From: AP-16 sp963755055
Lineage (GTDB): Bacteria; Pseudomonadota; Alphaproteobacteria; Rhizobiales; Xanthobacteraceae
Assembly (NCBI GenBank): GCA_963755055.1
Contig: CAVWIS010000006.1
Location: 186,001-250,000, forward strand
DNA: 64,000 bases
Direction: 5' to 3'
Shown here: piece after piece, positions 56,417 through 64,000 of the stretch
How the letters are laid out: each line of letters begins with the position of its first letter
Position numbering within the stretch: the stretch's first letter is position 1
Notes under the pieces: model-generated
Databases searched by the model: none
Told to the model about the DNA's origin: nothing
What the model saw: only the letters and a program-made list of their open reading frames with translations
Made by a program: the position numbers and the translations under genes

Positions 56417-59400
56417 TCAATCGGGCGCCGCCTTGCGAGTGTTCATGCGCTGGGACAGCCGCTCCAGCCGAACGATCTCCCGCCGCATCCCGAGCTCGGC
56501 GGCTTCGGCGAATGCGGCGGTGATCAATGCGGCGGCGCTCGCGCGGTCGCCCGGCCGGTCGCGGTCGAGAAGCATGTTGGCATAGGCGCGACGTGTGCGG
56601 ACCAGATAGGGCCGGGCGCCGATGCGCTCGTTCATGGCGATCGCCCGAGTGAACTGGTGCTCGGCCTCCTCCCAGCGCTCGAGGCAGGCGGCGAACAGGC
56701 CGCAGGGATAGGCCAGCGATCCGTAGCAGACCAGCGAGATGCCGGTCACGCCGACCTGGCCGGCGACCGGTTGCAGGCGCGGATGGAACAACGCCGCGAC
56801 CTTCCGGTCGCCGAGGTCGCCGCAGACCTGCGCGAGGCTGGCGACCGCCGACGCCCAGGTCCAATCGAGCGCGATCCCGTAATCGCCGGCGGCGAGGCGG
56901 TCCATCTGGGTGCGGGCCTCGTCGAGCTGGTCGGTCTCGCAATAGAGTCCGGCAAGCGCCACGCGCCAGGCCGGAATGTGCGGCTGCGACTCGACGACCT
57001 CGCGCAGCGGCTCGACCAGCTCGCCGTAGCGGCCCTGGTCCCGCCGGATGACGAAGAGCTGGCTCAGATACACGGTCTTGGCGTCCGGTTGGCCGCCCTG
57101 CTTTCCCATCAAATAGGCGGCATTGACCAGCCGCTCGGCGTCGGGCGACCCGCGCATGACGCTGAGCATCGCCCGGGCGACGCGTGGCGCCCAGCTGAAA
57201 TAGGCCTGCCGGAGCTTTGCGGCGAAGCCCTCGAGCTGGGTGAGCGTCTGCTCGGCGCCGACGATGTCTGCCGATTCGATCAGCGCTCCGAAGCGCTGGT
57301 AGGCGGCATACCAGCCGATCTCCAGGCTGCCGATCTCGTCCGCGAGGGCCCCGAGCTCTGCAGTCAGGGTGAGCCGGTCGGCCAAGGTGGTCGGAACGTT
57401 GATGGCGACCGCATGGGCGTAGAGCGCCTGGGCGAGGACCGCCTTGTCGCCGCACTGCCGCGCGACCGCCACGGCCTCGCGGGACAGCTCGTGGCGTCGT
57501 TCGCGCTGCGGGGTGTAGAGCAGCTCGATCGAAAGCTGCGCCAGCAGCTTGGCGCGCAGGACGCGCTCGTCGGTGTCGCCGAGCTTGGCGATCGCCTCCT
57601 CGTACAAAGCGATCAGGCCCTGGTCGACCACATTGGCATTGGCGAAGAATCCGCCAGGGCGGGCGTTCTCCAGCACCGCCAAGGCAAACCGCTTCGCATC
57701 CCCGAGCGTCCGGGCAAGCTCGACCGCCCGGGTCACCGTGCGCCGGTAGCCGACGTCGCCGGCGCGACGTTGTGCGTCGCCGAGCGCGATCAGCAGGTCG
57801 CAGCGCAGCGGGTCGCCTTCGCCATCATGATGCTCGAGGGCGGATAGCGCCTGCTCGTAGTACTTGGCGGCCTCCTCGAAGGCGAGCCCGGCCAGCGCCC
57901 GGTCGCCGGCCTGGCGCGCATAGCCCACCGCCTTGGCGGCGTCGCCCACATTGGTCGCCGCCATCCAGTGGCGGGTCAATTCGTCGATGCGCTGGTCGGG
58001 CCGCGCCGCCGTCATCGCCTCCAGCGCAAGGCCGACGCGCCGATGCATCCGGGCGCGGCGCGCCGGGTTGATCTCCTCGTACAGCGTGGCGCGCATCAGC
58101 ACATGGGTAAAAGCATAGCGGTCGGGCTCGCCGGCGACCTCCGCCACCAGCACCGCCGACTTGGCTTCGTCGATGGCGTCGAGGATGGCGTCCTCCGGCA
58201 TCTCGGCGATCCGCGCCAGCAGGTCGAGATCGAACTCCCGGCCGATCACCGAGGCGAGGCTGAGCGCCTTGTTGGTGCCGTCGGACAGCCGCGACAGGCG
58301 CCGCCCGATCGCGTCCTTCACCCCCTCGGGAATGCCGAGGCTCGCGATGTCGCCGCGAAAGGTCCAGCGCTCGCCCTCGCGGAATACCGCCCCGGATTCC
58401 GCCAGGTTGCGCAGGATCTCGCCGATGAACAGCGGGCTGCCCTCGGTCTCCCGGCCGATCGCCCGCGCCAGCTCGATCTGGATGCCCTCGAGCTCGTGGC
58501 CGGCCGCCGCCGTCACCAAGGCGAGCACCCCGTCCTCGTCGAGGCCGCGCACCGCGATCCGCTCGATGCCGCTCTCGCGGCGGAGATCCGCGAGCACCGC
58601 GGTGAGCGGATGCGATCGCGACAGCTCGGTGTCACGATAGGTAGCAATGACGAGAAGGCGCATCGGCAGGCCCGACCGCACGATGTGCTTGAGCAGCAGC
58701 AGCTCGGGCGTTCCGGCCCATTGCAGGTCGTCGAGGATGAGCACGACCGGGCTGTGCTGCGAGGCGGCGGCGATCAGGCCGGTGACCGCCTCGAACATCA
58801 GATAACGCTCGGTCTCCGGCTCCGCCGCCTGCGGTCTGGGAAGCGTGGGCAGCCGCTGCGCCAGCTCGGGAGCGACCCGCAGCAGCTCGCCGCGGTGCTC
58901 GCGCACATGATGGACGAGCACATCGTCGGGAGCGTTCAGCACGTAATGACGCAACGCCTCCACGAACGGCCGGTAGGCATGGCTGATGTCCTCGTCGCAG
59001 GAGCCGAACAGGACCACGGCCCCTTCGCCGAATGCGATCCGTGCGGCCTCTGTCCCCAGCCGGGTCTTGCCGATACCGGGCTCGCCGCCCAGCAGGACGA
59101 CCTGTCGCTTTCCCCGCTTGGCGGCGTCCCAGCACCGCGCGATCACCGCCTGCTCGGCAGCACGCCCATAGAGGCCGAACGGCGCCACCGTCGGTATCTT
59201 GGGCGGCAACTGGACTGCACCCTCGCGGCTCGCCAGCGGTTCCCACTCGACCGCGCACGCCGAGACCAGCTCGGGGAGACCTTTGAGGCTGAGATGTCCG
59301 ACGGCGGTGAACCGATATTCGAGACCGCGGTTCAGGGCCTTGACCAGATCCGAGACGAGGATCTGGCCGGGCGATGCCGCCGCGCACAGCCGGGCCGCCT

Positions 59401-59746
59401 CCACGACCGCGATTCCAAAGATGTCGTTGCCGTCGCGGGTGGTCTCGCCTGACGACGCACCGATTCGGATACGCGGCTCGCCGTTGTTCATCCGCGCCGC
59501 CAGCTCGGTGGCCTGCTGCATTTTCATCATGCTGGCGACGGCATCGGAGGCACTGGTGAACGCGAACACCAGGCCGTCGCCGGTGCTCTTGATCTCGATA
59601 CCGTTATGGTCCAGGGCAGCAAGCCGAAGCGAGGCGAAATGCGGGCGCCGCATGGCCTCGTAGGAATCGTGTCCCAGCCGGCTGGTGAGCTCGGTCGAGC
59701 CAACGAGGTCGGTGAAAACGACCGTGGCTGTCTCGGTGCGGATCAC
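56417..59746 (-). CDS. Class III adenylate/guanylate cyclase fused to AAA-type NTPase and TPR domain
   Basis: 1109 residues. Residues 1-170 form a class III cyclase with metal-binding Asp13 (VVFTDLVGST) and Asp57 (IKSTGDGLVFAF). About 190-560 is an STAND/AAA ATPase with the P-loop GGEPGIGKTR at 220-229 and Walker B VVLILDDLQW. The remainder is helical TPR-like. Such fusions are signal-responsive regulators common in Rhizobiales and Mycobacterium. The nearest gene upstream on this strand is a cytochrome P450. Confidence 0.92.
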   Translation of the reverse strand: MIRTETATVVFTDLVGSTELTSRLGHDSYEAMRRPHFASLRLAALDHNGIEIKSTGDGLVFAFTSASDAVASMMKMQQATELAARMNNGEPRIRIGASSGETTRDGNDIFGIAVVEAARLCAAASPGQILVSDLVKALNRGLEYRFTAVGHLSLKGLPELVSACAVEWEPLASREGAVQLPPKIPTVAPFGLYGRAAEQAVIARCWDAAKRGKRQVVLLGGEPGIGKTRLGTEAARIAFGEGAVVLFGSCDEDISHAYRPFVEALRHYVLNAPDDVLVHHVREHRGELLRVAPELAQRLPTLPRPQAAEPETERYLMFEAVTGLIAAASQHSPVVLILDDLQWAGTPELLLLKHIVRSGLPMRLLVIATYRDTELSRSHPLTAVLADLRRESGIERIAVRGLDEDGVLALVTAAAGHELEGIQIELARAIGRETEGSPLFIGEILRNLAESGAVFREGERWTFRGDIASLGIPEGVKDAIGRRLSRLSDGTNKALSLASVIGREFDLDLLARIAEMPEDAILDAIDEAKSAVLVAEVAGEPDRYAFTHVLMRATLYEEINPARRARMHRRVGLALEAMTAARPDQRIDELTRHWMAATNVGDAAKAVGYARQAGDRALAGLAFEEAAKYYEQALSALEHHDGEGDPLRCDLLIALGDAQRRAGDVGYRRTVTRAVELARTLGDAKRFALAVLENARPGGFFANANVVDQGLIALYEEAIAKLGDTDERVLRAKLLAQLSIELLYTPQRERRHELSREAVAVARQCGDKAVLAQALYAHAVAINVPTTLADRLTLTAELGALADEIGSLEIGWYAAYQRFGALIESADIVGAEQTLTQLEGFAAKLRQAYFSWAPRVARAMLSVMRGSPDAERLVNAAYLMGKQGGQPDAKTVYLSQLFVIRRDQGRYGELVEPLREVVESQPHIPAWRVALAGLYCETDQLDEARTQMDRLAAGDYGIALDWTWASAVASLAQVCGDLGDRKVAALFHPRLQPVAGQVGVTGISLVCYGSLAYPCGLFAACLERWEEAEHQFTRAIAMNERIGARPYLVRTRRAYANMLLDRDRPGDRASAAALITAAFAEAAELGMRREIVRLERLSQRMNTRKAAPD

Positions 59747-60002
59747 GAGCCGGTTGTCTCCGGAAAACAGAAAATCCCAAGTATTAGATTGTGCTAACTC
59801 GGCGGCGACCGCAAGTTCTCCCGGCTACAAACCCTACAATTGCAGACTGATCGAGTTCGCTTCCTATTTGGCACAGTATTGTGACAATAATGTTGGATAG
59901 TACGTGGATCGGCGGGCCTTCGCCGGCCAGGAGATCGATTGCGGCGAGGCGATTCTGCCGGTTCCGGCCGCCGCCCGGGCGGGGTCGGCTCGGCAACCGG
60001 CT

Positions 60003-61244
60003 TTACCTGTCGAATTCCACGACGAGGCTGGTCGGAAACGGACCATCCATCTTCAACTGGCCGGCCTCGCCGGACGCGCGTCGCAGGTTGCTCCTTTTCA
60101 GAACCGCCTTGCAGATCGCCGGCACCATGACCTTGTTCATGTAGATCCCGAAACACTCGTGCATCCCGAATCCGAAGTGAAAATAGTTGCTTTGCGGCCG
60201 GTCGATGCGGAATTCGGCAGGCTCCGCCACCCGGCGGCCGTCGAACATCGCCGAGCGTACCGCGGCGAATACCTGGGCGCCCTTCGGGATCTGCTTGGCG
60301 CGCCGGGTTCCCGCCGCCACCGTATAGGGATCAGTGCATTCGCGGAACAGGAACGGCGTCAGCGGGTCGTAGCGGGATGCCTCGAAGACGTATTTCGCCA
60401 GCAGGTCGTCGTCGCCGGACCGCGCGGCCGCACTCGCCGCCGCGAGCTCGGCCGGGCGGTCGAGCAGCACGTTGATCAACTTGGGGATCAGCATCGGGGC
60501 CTGCGGCATCGCGCCGACGATCAACCCGATGATGTTGTTGCGGATCCAGCGGTCGGTGATGGCGGGATCCTGATCCTGCATCTCCAAACAGCGTTCCAGG
60601 ATATCGTCATGCTGCTTGCGTGGCTGCTTGCGCGCCGCGATCACGCCCTCGACGTAGGTCCGCAGGTCCGCGGCAAGCGGCTTGGCCTTGGCCAGCAGCG
60701 CCGGGTCATTGTCGAGATCGGCGAACATGAAGCGAAACAGCAGCCGCGCCTGGTCCGAGAAGGCGGTCACGTCGCGACCGGGAGTGCCGAAATAATCGCC
60801 GAAGAACCGCGTCGTCACCTGCTGGGTGAGGTCCATCGTGACCTCGATGCGGCCGGGCGCTGCCGCCATCACCTCCTCGGCGAGCTGCTCGACCTGCGGC
60901 TTGACCCGGGTCATCGCCTCGGTTTGCGGCGCCGTCTTGCGCAGCGTCGCTTTGTCGGTAACCGCCTGAGGCTCGTCCGAGCCGAGGAAGATGTTGTCGC
61001 CGTCCATGATCACCCGGATCTTGGGCGCGTAGATCACGTTGAAGATGTCGTTGCGCTTCAGGACCTCCTGGACATCGTCATATCGCGTCACGATGACGAG
61101 CTTCCTGCCGCCGCGTGGCACGACTAGGATCGGCACGATGCTCCTGGAAATTCGGAACAGCAGATCGATGTGCCGCATGACGAAGTTGCCGATCGCCCCG
61201 GTTATTCGGTCGGCGATGCTGTTCGGCGCAGCCGTTGCGGTCAT
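60003..61244 (-). CDS. Cytochrome P450
   Basis: 413 residues. The heme-binding motif is FHFGFGMHECFGIYMNKVMV with the thiolate Cys; the ExxR is in FEASRYDPLTPFLFRECTD. The I-helix region (NNIIGLIVGAMPQAP) lacks the usual acid-alcohol pair, an oddity that could alter oxygen activation. The ATG at 61244 follows GAGGAA. Located downstream of an acyl-CoA dehydrogenase pair, it could hydroxylate an alicyclic or terpenoid acid in the same pathway. Confidence 0.92.
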   Translation of the reverse strand: MTATAAPNSIADRITGAIGNFVMRHIDLLFRISRSIVPILVVPRGGRKLVIVTRYDDVQEVLKRNDIFNVIYAPKIRVIMDGDNIFLGSDEPQAVTDKATLRKTAPQTEAMTRVKPQVEQLAEEVMAAAPGRIEVTMDLTQQVTTRFFGDYFGTPGRDVTAFSDQARLLFRFMFADLDNDPALLAKAKPLAADLRTYVEGVIAARKQPRKQHDDILERCLEMQDQDPAITDRWIRNNIIGLIVGAMPQAPMLIPKLINVLLDRPAELAAASAAARSGDDDLLAKYVFEASRYDPLTPFLFRECTDPYTVAAGTRRAKQIPKGAQVFAAVRSAMFDGRRVAEPAEFRIDRPQSNYFHFGFGMHECFGIYMNKVMVPAICKAVLKRSNLRRASGEAGQLKMDGPFPTSLVVEFDR

Positions 61245-61375
61245 GTCGGTTCCTCGTGAATTCATCGGGATGTCAGGATGGCGACGTGGCGCCAATCAAC
61301 CCACTTTGCAACCCGTCGGCACAATAGGCAAGAACTTCCATTTCGCCATCGCGAACCGCCGGCGGTGTCGCGCGT

Positions 61376-62581
61376 TCAGCTGCCGATGAGCGCCTTCGCC
61401 ATGATGTCGCGCTGGATTTCCGAGGTGCCGCCGAAAATCGTGTAGGCGCGAGCGTCGAGATATCTGGCCACGACCGGCAGGGCATCGTCGGGCAGGAGCG
61501 ACGGTTCGTTGAGGCCGTAGAGGGGTCGCCTCCGCTCGAGGATCAGCGCGTCGGTTCCGAGCGCCGTGACAGCCAGGCGGGACAGCGCCTGATGCAGCTC
61601 GCTGGCCCGCAGCTTGAGGAGCGAGGAGGCCATCGGTCCCGGATTCTGCCCGGTCTGCAGCGACGACATCACGCGCAGCTCGGTCATCTCCAGCGCATCG
61701 ACATCGATCTCGATCTCGGAGAGACGCACCGCGAAGTCGGGATCGTCGAGCATCGGGGTGTCGCCGTCGCGGTAGCGCCGTGCCAAAGCCTCGACGCCGC
61801 GCAGGGCGGCGCGCAAGCGACCGGACGACATGGCACCCCCGCGCTCGAACTCCAGCAGGTACTTGCCGTATGCCCAGCCGTGCCCTTCCTCGCCCACCAG
61901 GCCTTCGACCGGCACCCGCACGTCGTCGAAGAATACCTGGTTGACCTCGTGATCGCCGCCGATCGTCAGGATCGGCCGTACCGTGATGCCGGGCGTCCGC
62001 ATGTCGATGAGGAAGAAGGAAATTCCGTCCTGCTTGCGCGCCTCCTCGCCGGTGCGCAGCAAGGCGAACATGCGGTTGGCGTGATGGGCATGGGTGGTCC
62101 AGATCTTCGAGCCGTTGACCACGTAATGGTCGCCGTCGCGCACCGCGCGCGTCCGCAGCGAGGCAAGATCGGAGCCCGAGCCGGGCTCCGAGTATCCCTG
62201 GCACCAATAATCCTCGCCCGACAGCATGCGCGGAAGATAGAAATCCTTCTGCGCCTGTGATCCGAACCTCATGATCACCGGTCCCGCCATGCGCAGCCCC
62301 AGCGGGTTCAGCGCCGGCGCCCCCGCCAGCGCCGTCTCGACGTCGAAGATGTAGCGCTGCGCGACCGACCATCCCGGCCCGCCGAATTCCCTGGGCCAGG
62401 CAGGCGCCACCCAGCCCCGTTCGTGGAGGAGGCGGTGCCAGCGCATGGTGACATCGGGCTCGGCAAATACGCTCGGCGTGAGCGCCTGGGCGCGGCGCAG
62501 ATCGGGCGTCAAGCGGGTATCGAGAAAGCTGCGAACCTCCCGCTGGAACTCGCGCTCGTCCTCGGTGAACGACAGATCCAT
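61376..62581 (-). CDS. Acyl-CoA dehydrogenase
   Basis: 401 residues. MDLSFTEDEREFQREVRSFL, WCQGYSEPGSGSDLASLRTR, SKIWTTHAHHANRMFALLRT and YTIFGGTSEIQRDIMAKALI are typical. The IFGGTSEIQ motif and pairing with a second dehydrogenase resemble the heteromeric FadE pairs of steroid or terpenoid side-chain degradation. The ATG follows GGAGGATCGG and lies 22 bases downstream of the previous stop. Confidence 0.92.
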   Translation of the reverse strand: MDLSFTEDEREFQREVRSFLDTRLTPDLRRAQALTPSVFAEPDVTMRWHRLLHERGWVAPAWPREFGGPGWSVAQRYIFDVETALAGAPALNPLGLRMAGPVIMRFGSQAQKDFYLPRMLSGEDYWCQGYSEPGSGSDLASLRTRAVRDGDHYVVNGSKIWTTHAHHANRMFALLRTGEEARKQDGISFFLIDMRTPGITVRPILTIGGDHEVNQVFFDDVRVPVEGLVGEEGHGWAYGKYLLEFERGGAMSSGRLRAALRGVEALARRYRDGDTPMLDDPDFAVRLSEIEIDVDALEMTELRVMSSLQTGQNPGPMASSLLKLRASELHQALSRLAVTALGTDALILERRRPLYGLNEPSLLPDDALPVVARYLDARAYTIFGGTSEIQRDIMAKALIGS

Positions 62582-62603
62582 CCGATCCTCCTCGCCGGCG
62601 TGG

Positions 62604-63755
62604 TCAGCCGCCGGGCCTTCCGCGCCCCGACAGCACCGCATGCCGCCGCAAATGAAGCTCGATGGGGCCGAACAGCGTATCCAGGGCGACGACTTTCCTG
62701 AGATAGGCGCCGATAGTCAGCTCGTCGGTCACGCCCATTGCGCCGTGCAACTGCACCGCCTGCTCGGCAACGAATGTCGCCACACGGCCGACCTTGACCT
62801 TGGCGGCCGATGCCGCCAGCGTCCGCCCGACCGGATCCGGTTGGTCGGCGAGGAGGGCGGCGCGCAGCGCCATAGAGCGCGCCTCCTCGAGCGCGATCGA
62901 CATGTCGACCATGCGATGGCGAAGGACCTGGTTGGCGGCCAGCGGCCGGCCGAACTGGAGCCGTGTCCTGGTGTAGGCGACCGTCGCCTCGACCAGCGCC
63001 TCCATGATCCCGACCATCTCGGCACAGATCGCACAGATCGCCCGGTCGGCGTGTGCCTGCAGCACGGCCGCCACGTTGGCGCTGCGGCCGAGTACAGTGT
63101 CGTCTGCGGCCGATACATCGGTCAGCGTGACGGTCGCGGCGTCGGTCCCATCGAGGGTCGCATGGCGCTCGACCAGCAATCCCTTCGTCCGGCGCGGCAG
63201 GAGAAACAGGCCGGTTCCGGATGCATCGCGAGCCGAGCCCGACATTCGGGCGGAGACGACGAAGTAGTCCGCGTCGGCGCCACCGGGAACGAATGTCTTT
63301 CGGCCGTCGAGCATGAAGCCGCTGCCATTGGGCCGCGCCCTGGTCTCGACGTGGGCCAGGGTGAAGCGCGAGCGCTCCTCGACGTGAGCCAGCGCCAACC
63401 AAGTCTCGCCCGCTGCCACGCCCGGCAGCACGGCGTGCTGCTGGGAAGACGATCCGGTTTCGGCGATCACCCCGGCGCCCAGCACCACGGTCGGCACGTA
63501 GGGCTCCGTCACCAGCCCGCGACCGAACGCCTCCATCAGGATCCCGATCTCGACCATGCCCTGGTTCAGTCCGCCGAACGCCTCCGGCAGCGGGAGTCCG
63601 AGCCAGCCCAGCGCGGCGAACTCGCGCCACATCCGCCGATCGCCGCTGCTGTCGGCCCGGCCACGGTCGGACGCCGGCGTCGGATAGCGGTCGGCGAGAA
63701 AACGCCGCGCGCTGTCGCGCAGAAGCGTCTGCTCCTCCGAATATGTCAGGTCCAC
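62604..63755 (-). CDS. Acyl-CoA dehydrogenase (FadE-like partner subunit)
   Basis: 383 residues from a GTG start at 63755 behind GGAGCAGG. WREFAALGWLGLPLPEAFGG, HRMVDMSIALEEARSMALRA, VQLHGAMGVTDELTIGAYLR and VVALDTLFGPIELHLRRHAV match the FadE partner type. The canonical catalytic Glu position is uncertain. Together with 61376-62581 it likely forms an alpha2beta2 heterotetramer. Confidence 0.9.
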   Translation of the reverse strand: MDLTYSEEQTLLRDSARRFLADRYPTPASDRGRADSSGDRRMWREFAALGWLGLPLPEAFGGLNQGMVEIGILMEAFGRGLVTEPYVPTVVLGAGVIAETGSSSQQHAVLPGVAAGETWLALAHVEERSRFTLAHVETRARPNGSGFMLDGRKTFVPGGADADYFVVSARMSGSARDASGTGLFLLPRRTKGLLVERHATLDGTDAATVTLTDVSAADDTVLGRSANVAAVLQAHADRAICAICAEMVGIMEALVEATVAYTRTRLQFGRPLAANQVLRHRMVDMSIALEEARSMALRAALLADQPDPVGRTLAASAAKVKVGRVATFVAEQAVQLHGAMGVTDELTIGAYLRKVVALDTLFGPIELHLRRHAVLSGRGRPGG

Positions 63756-63771
63756 GTCCTGCTCCGACCGA

Positions 63772-64000
63772 CTAGGATCGCGTCTTCACGGTGGGGGGCA
63801 GCCCGGCCGGATCGACCACCATGCCGAACTGCAGCATGTTGTGGGCGTGGCAGAGTTGATGAAGCCCGAAGGCATGCTCGATCGCGTCGTTCTGCCCCAT
63901 CAGGTCGACCGAACGGTTGACCGCCTCCTTGGTGAGCTTGACGGCAAACGCCGGCTTGGCGGCGATCTTTTCCGCGAGCGCGAGAACGAAGCCCGACAGC
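63772..64000 (-). CDS. Enoyl-CoA hydratase family protein, 3' part only
   Basis: Reading the minus strand from the window edge gives LSGFVLALAEKIAAKPAFAV, KLTKEAVNRSVDLMGQNDAI, EHAFGLHQLCHAHN and a TAG at 63772. The KLTKEAVNR and FGLHQLCHAHN pattern is the usual C-terminal helix pair of the crotonase family. It lies 16 bases upstream of the FadE-like gene and is the next enzyme expected in a beta-oxidation unit. Confidence 0.72.
   Translation of the reverse strand, partial: LSGFVLALAEKIAAKPAFAVKLTKEAVNRSVDLMGQNDAIEHAFGLHQLCHAHNMLQFGMVVDPAGLPPTVKTRS

Overview
The window is GC-rich DNA (strong G/C at third codon positions) from an alphaproteobacterium, most likely a Hyphomicrobiales member near Bradyrhizobium/Rhodopseudomonas/Xanthobacteraceae. 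The evidence is FNR/FixK-like boxes upstream of an hsp20 gene, a fused LivM-LivG-LivF transporter protein, intergenic palindromes of the types common in that order, ornithine decarboxylase next to homospermidine synthase, and a Bug/TctC remnant. I saw no rRNA, tRNA, CRISPR array, transposase or prophage genes.

Layout. 0-1.5 kb: a partial gene, a frame-broken pyridoxamine-phosphate-oxidase-like gene and a small heat-shock protein gene. 1.7-12.6 kb: ettA, an alpha/beta hydrolase, a luciferase-like monooxygenase, a beta-lactamase-fold hydrolase, an FMN alpha-hydroxyacid oxidase, an overlapping cupin-DUF1326-DUF2182 trio, and an overlapping MalY-like aminotransferase/class I amidotransferase pair. 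12.8-15.1 kb: a TPR glycosyltransferase (GT41 type).

15.2-26.3 kb is the centrepiece: twelve co-directional minus-strand genes or remnants, most of them overlapping. In transcription order they are B12-dependent acyl-CoA mutase large subunit, B12-binding subunit, MeaB-type GTPase, BadI-like hydrolase, acyl-CoA ligase, enoyl-CoA hydratase, SDR, acyl-CoA dehydrogenase, 3-hydroxyacyl-CoA dehydrogenase, a 3HCDH-C-domain protein, a family III CoA-transferase and a decayed quinone-oxidoreductase stub. This looks like a complete pathway that activates an acid, rearranges its skeleton by B12 chemistry and beta-oxidises it. The mutase pocket does not match the standard methylmalonyl-CoA or isobutyryl-CoA mutases. 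The SDR and acyl-CoA dehydrogenase carry clustered single-base insertions that may be assembly errors.

26.4-29.0 kb is a scrapyard of duplicated fragments: a copy of the 3' end of the M1 peptidase gene fused to an internally deleted copy of the aminotransferase gene, with a 47-bp in-place inversion, plus a TctC remnant and a small Cys-rich secreted protein gene. 29.1-35.5 kb: M1 peptidase and ChaN/PDZ protein, then a hybrid sensor kinase. 35.6-41.0 kb: a branched-chain amino-acid-type ABC transporter flanked on both sides by fragments of a copper P-type ATPase gene. 41.2-49.9 kb: small orphan genes (GST, GNAT, NADAR, a TauD-like dioxygenase, a double-glycine leader peptide candidate, PilZ, a membrane protein), a tandem 293-bp duplication encoding iterated PDNTGDLQ/PDKTGEIQ peptides, then oxyR and an aldo/keto reductase. 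50.0-56.3 kb: polyamine synthesis (ornithine decarboxylase, homospermidine synthase), an M32 carboxypeptidase, a DUF4031 protein and a carboxymuconolactone-decarboxylase-like protein. 56.4-64.0 kb: a cyclase-AAA-TPR regulator, then a cytochrome P450 with two acyl-CoA dehydrogenases and the 3' end of an enoyl-CoA hydratase, which reads as a second acyl-CoA oxidation cluster.
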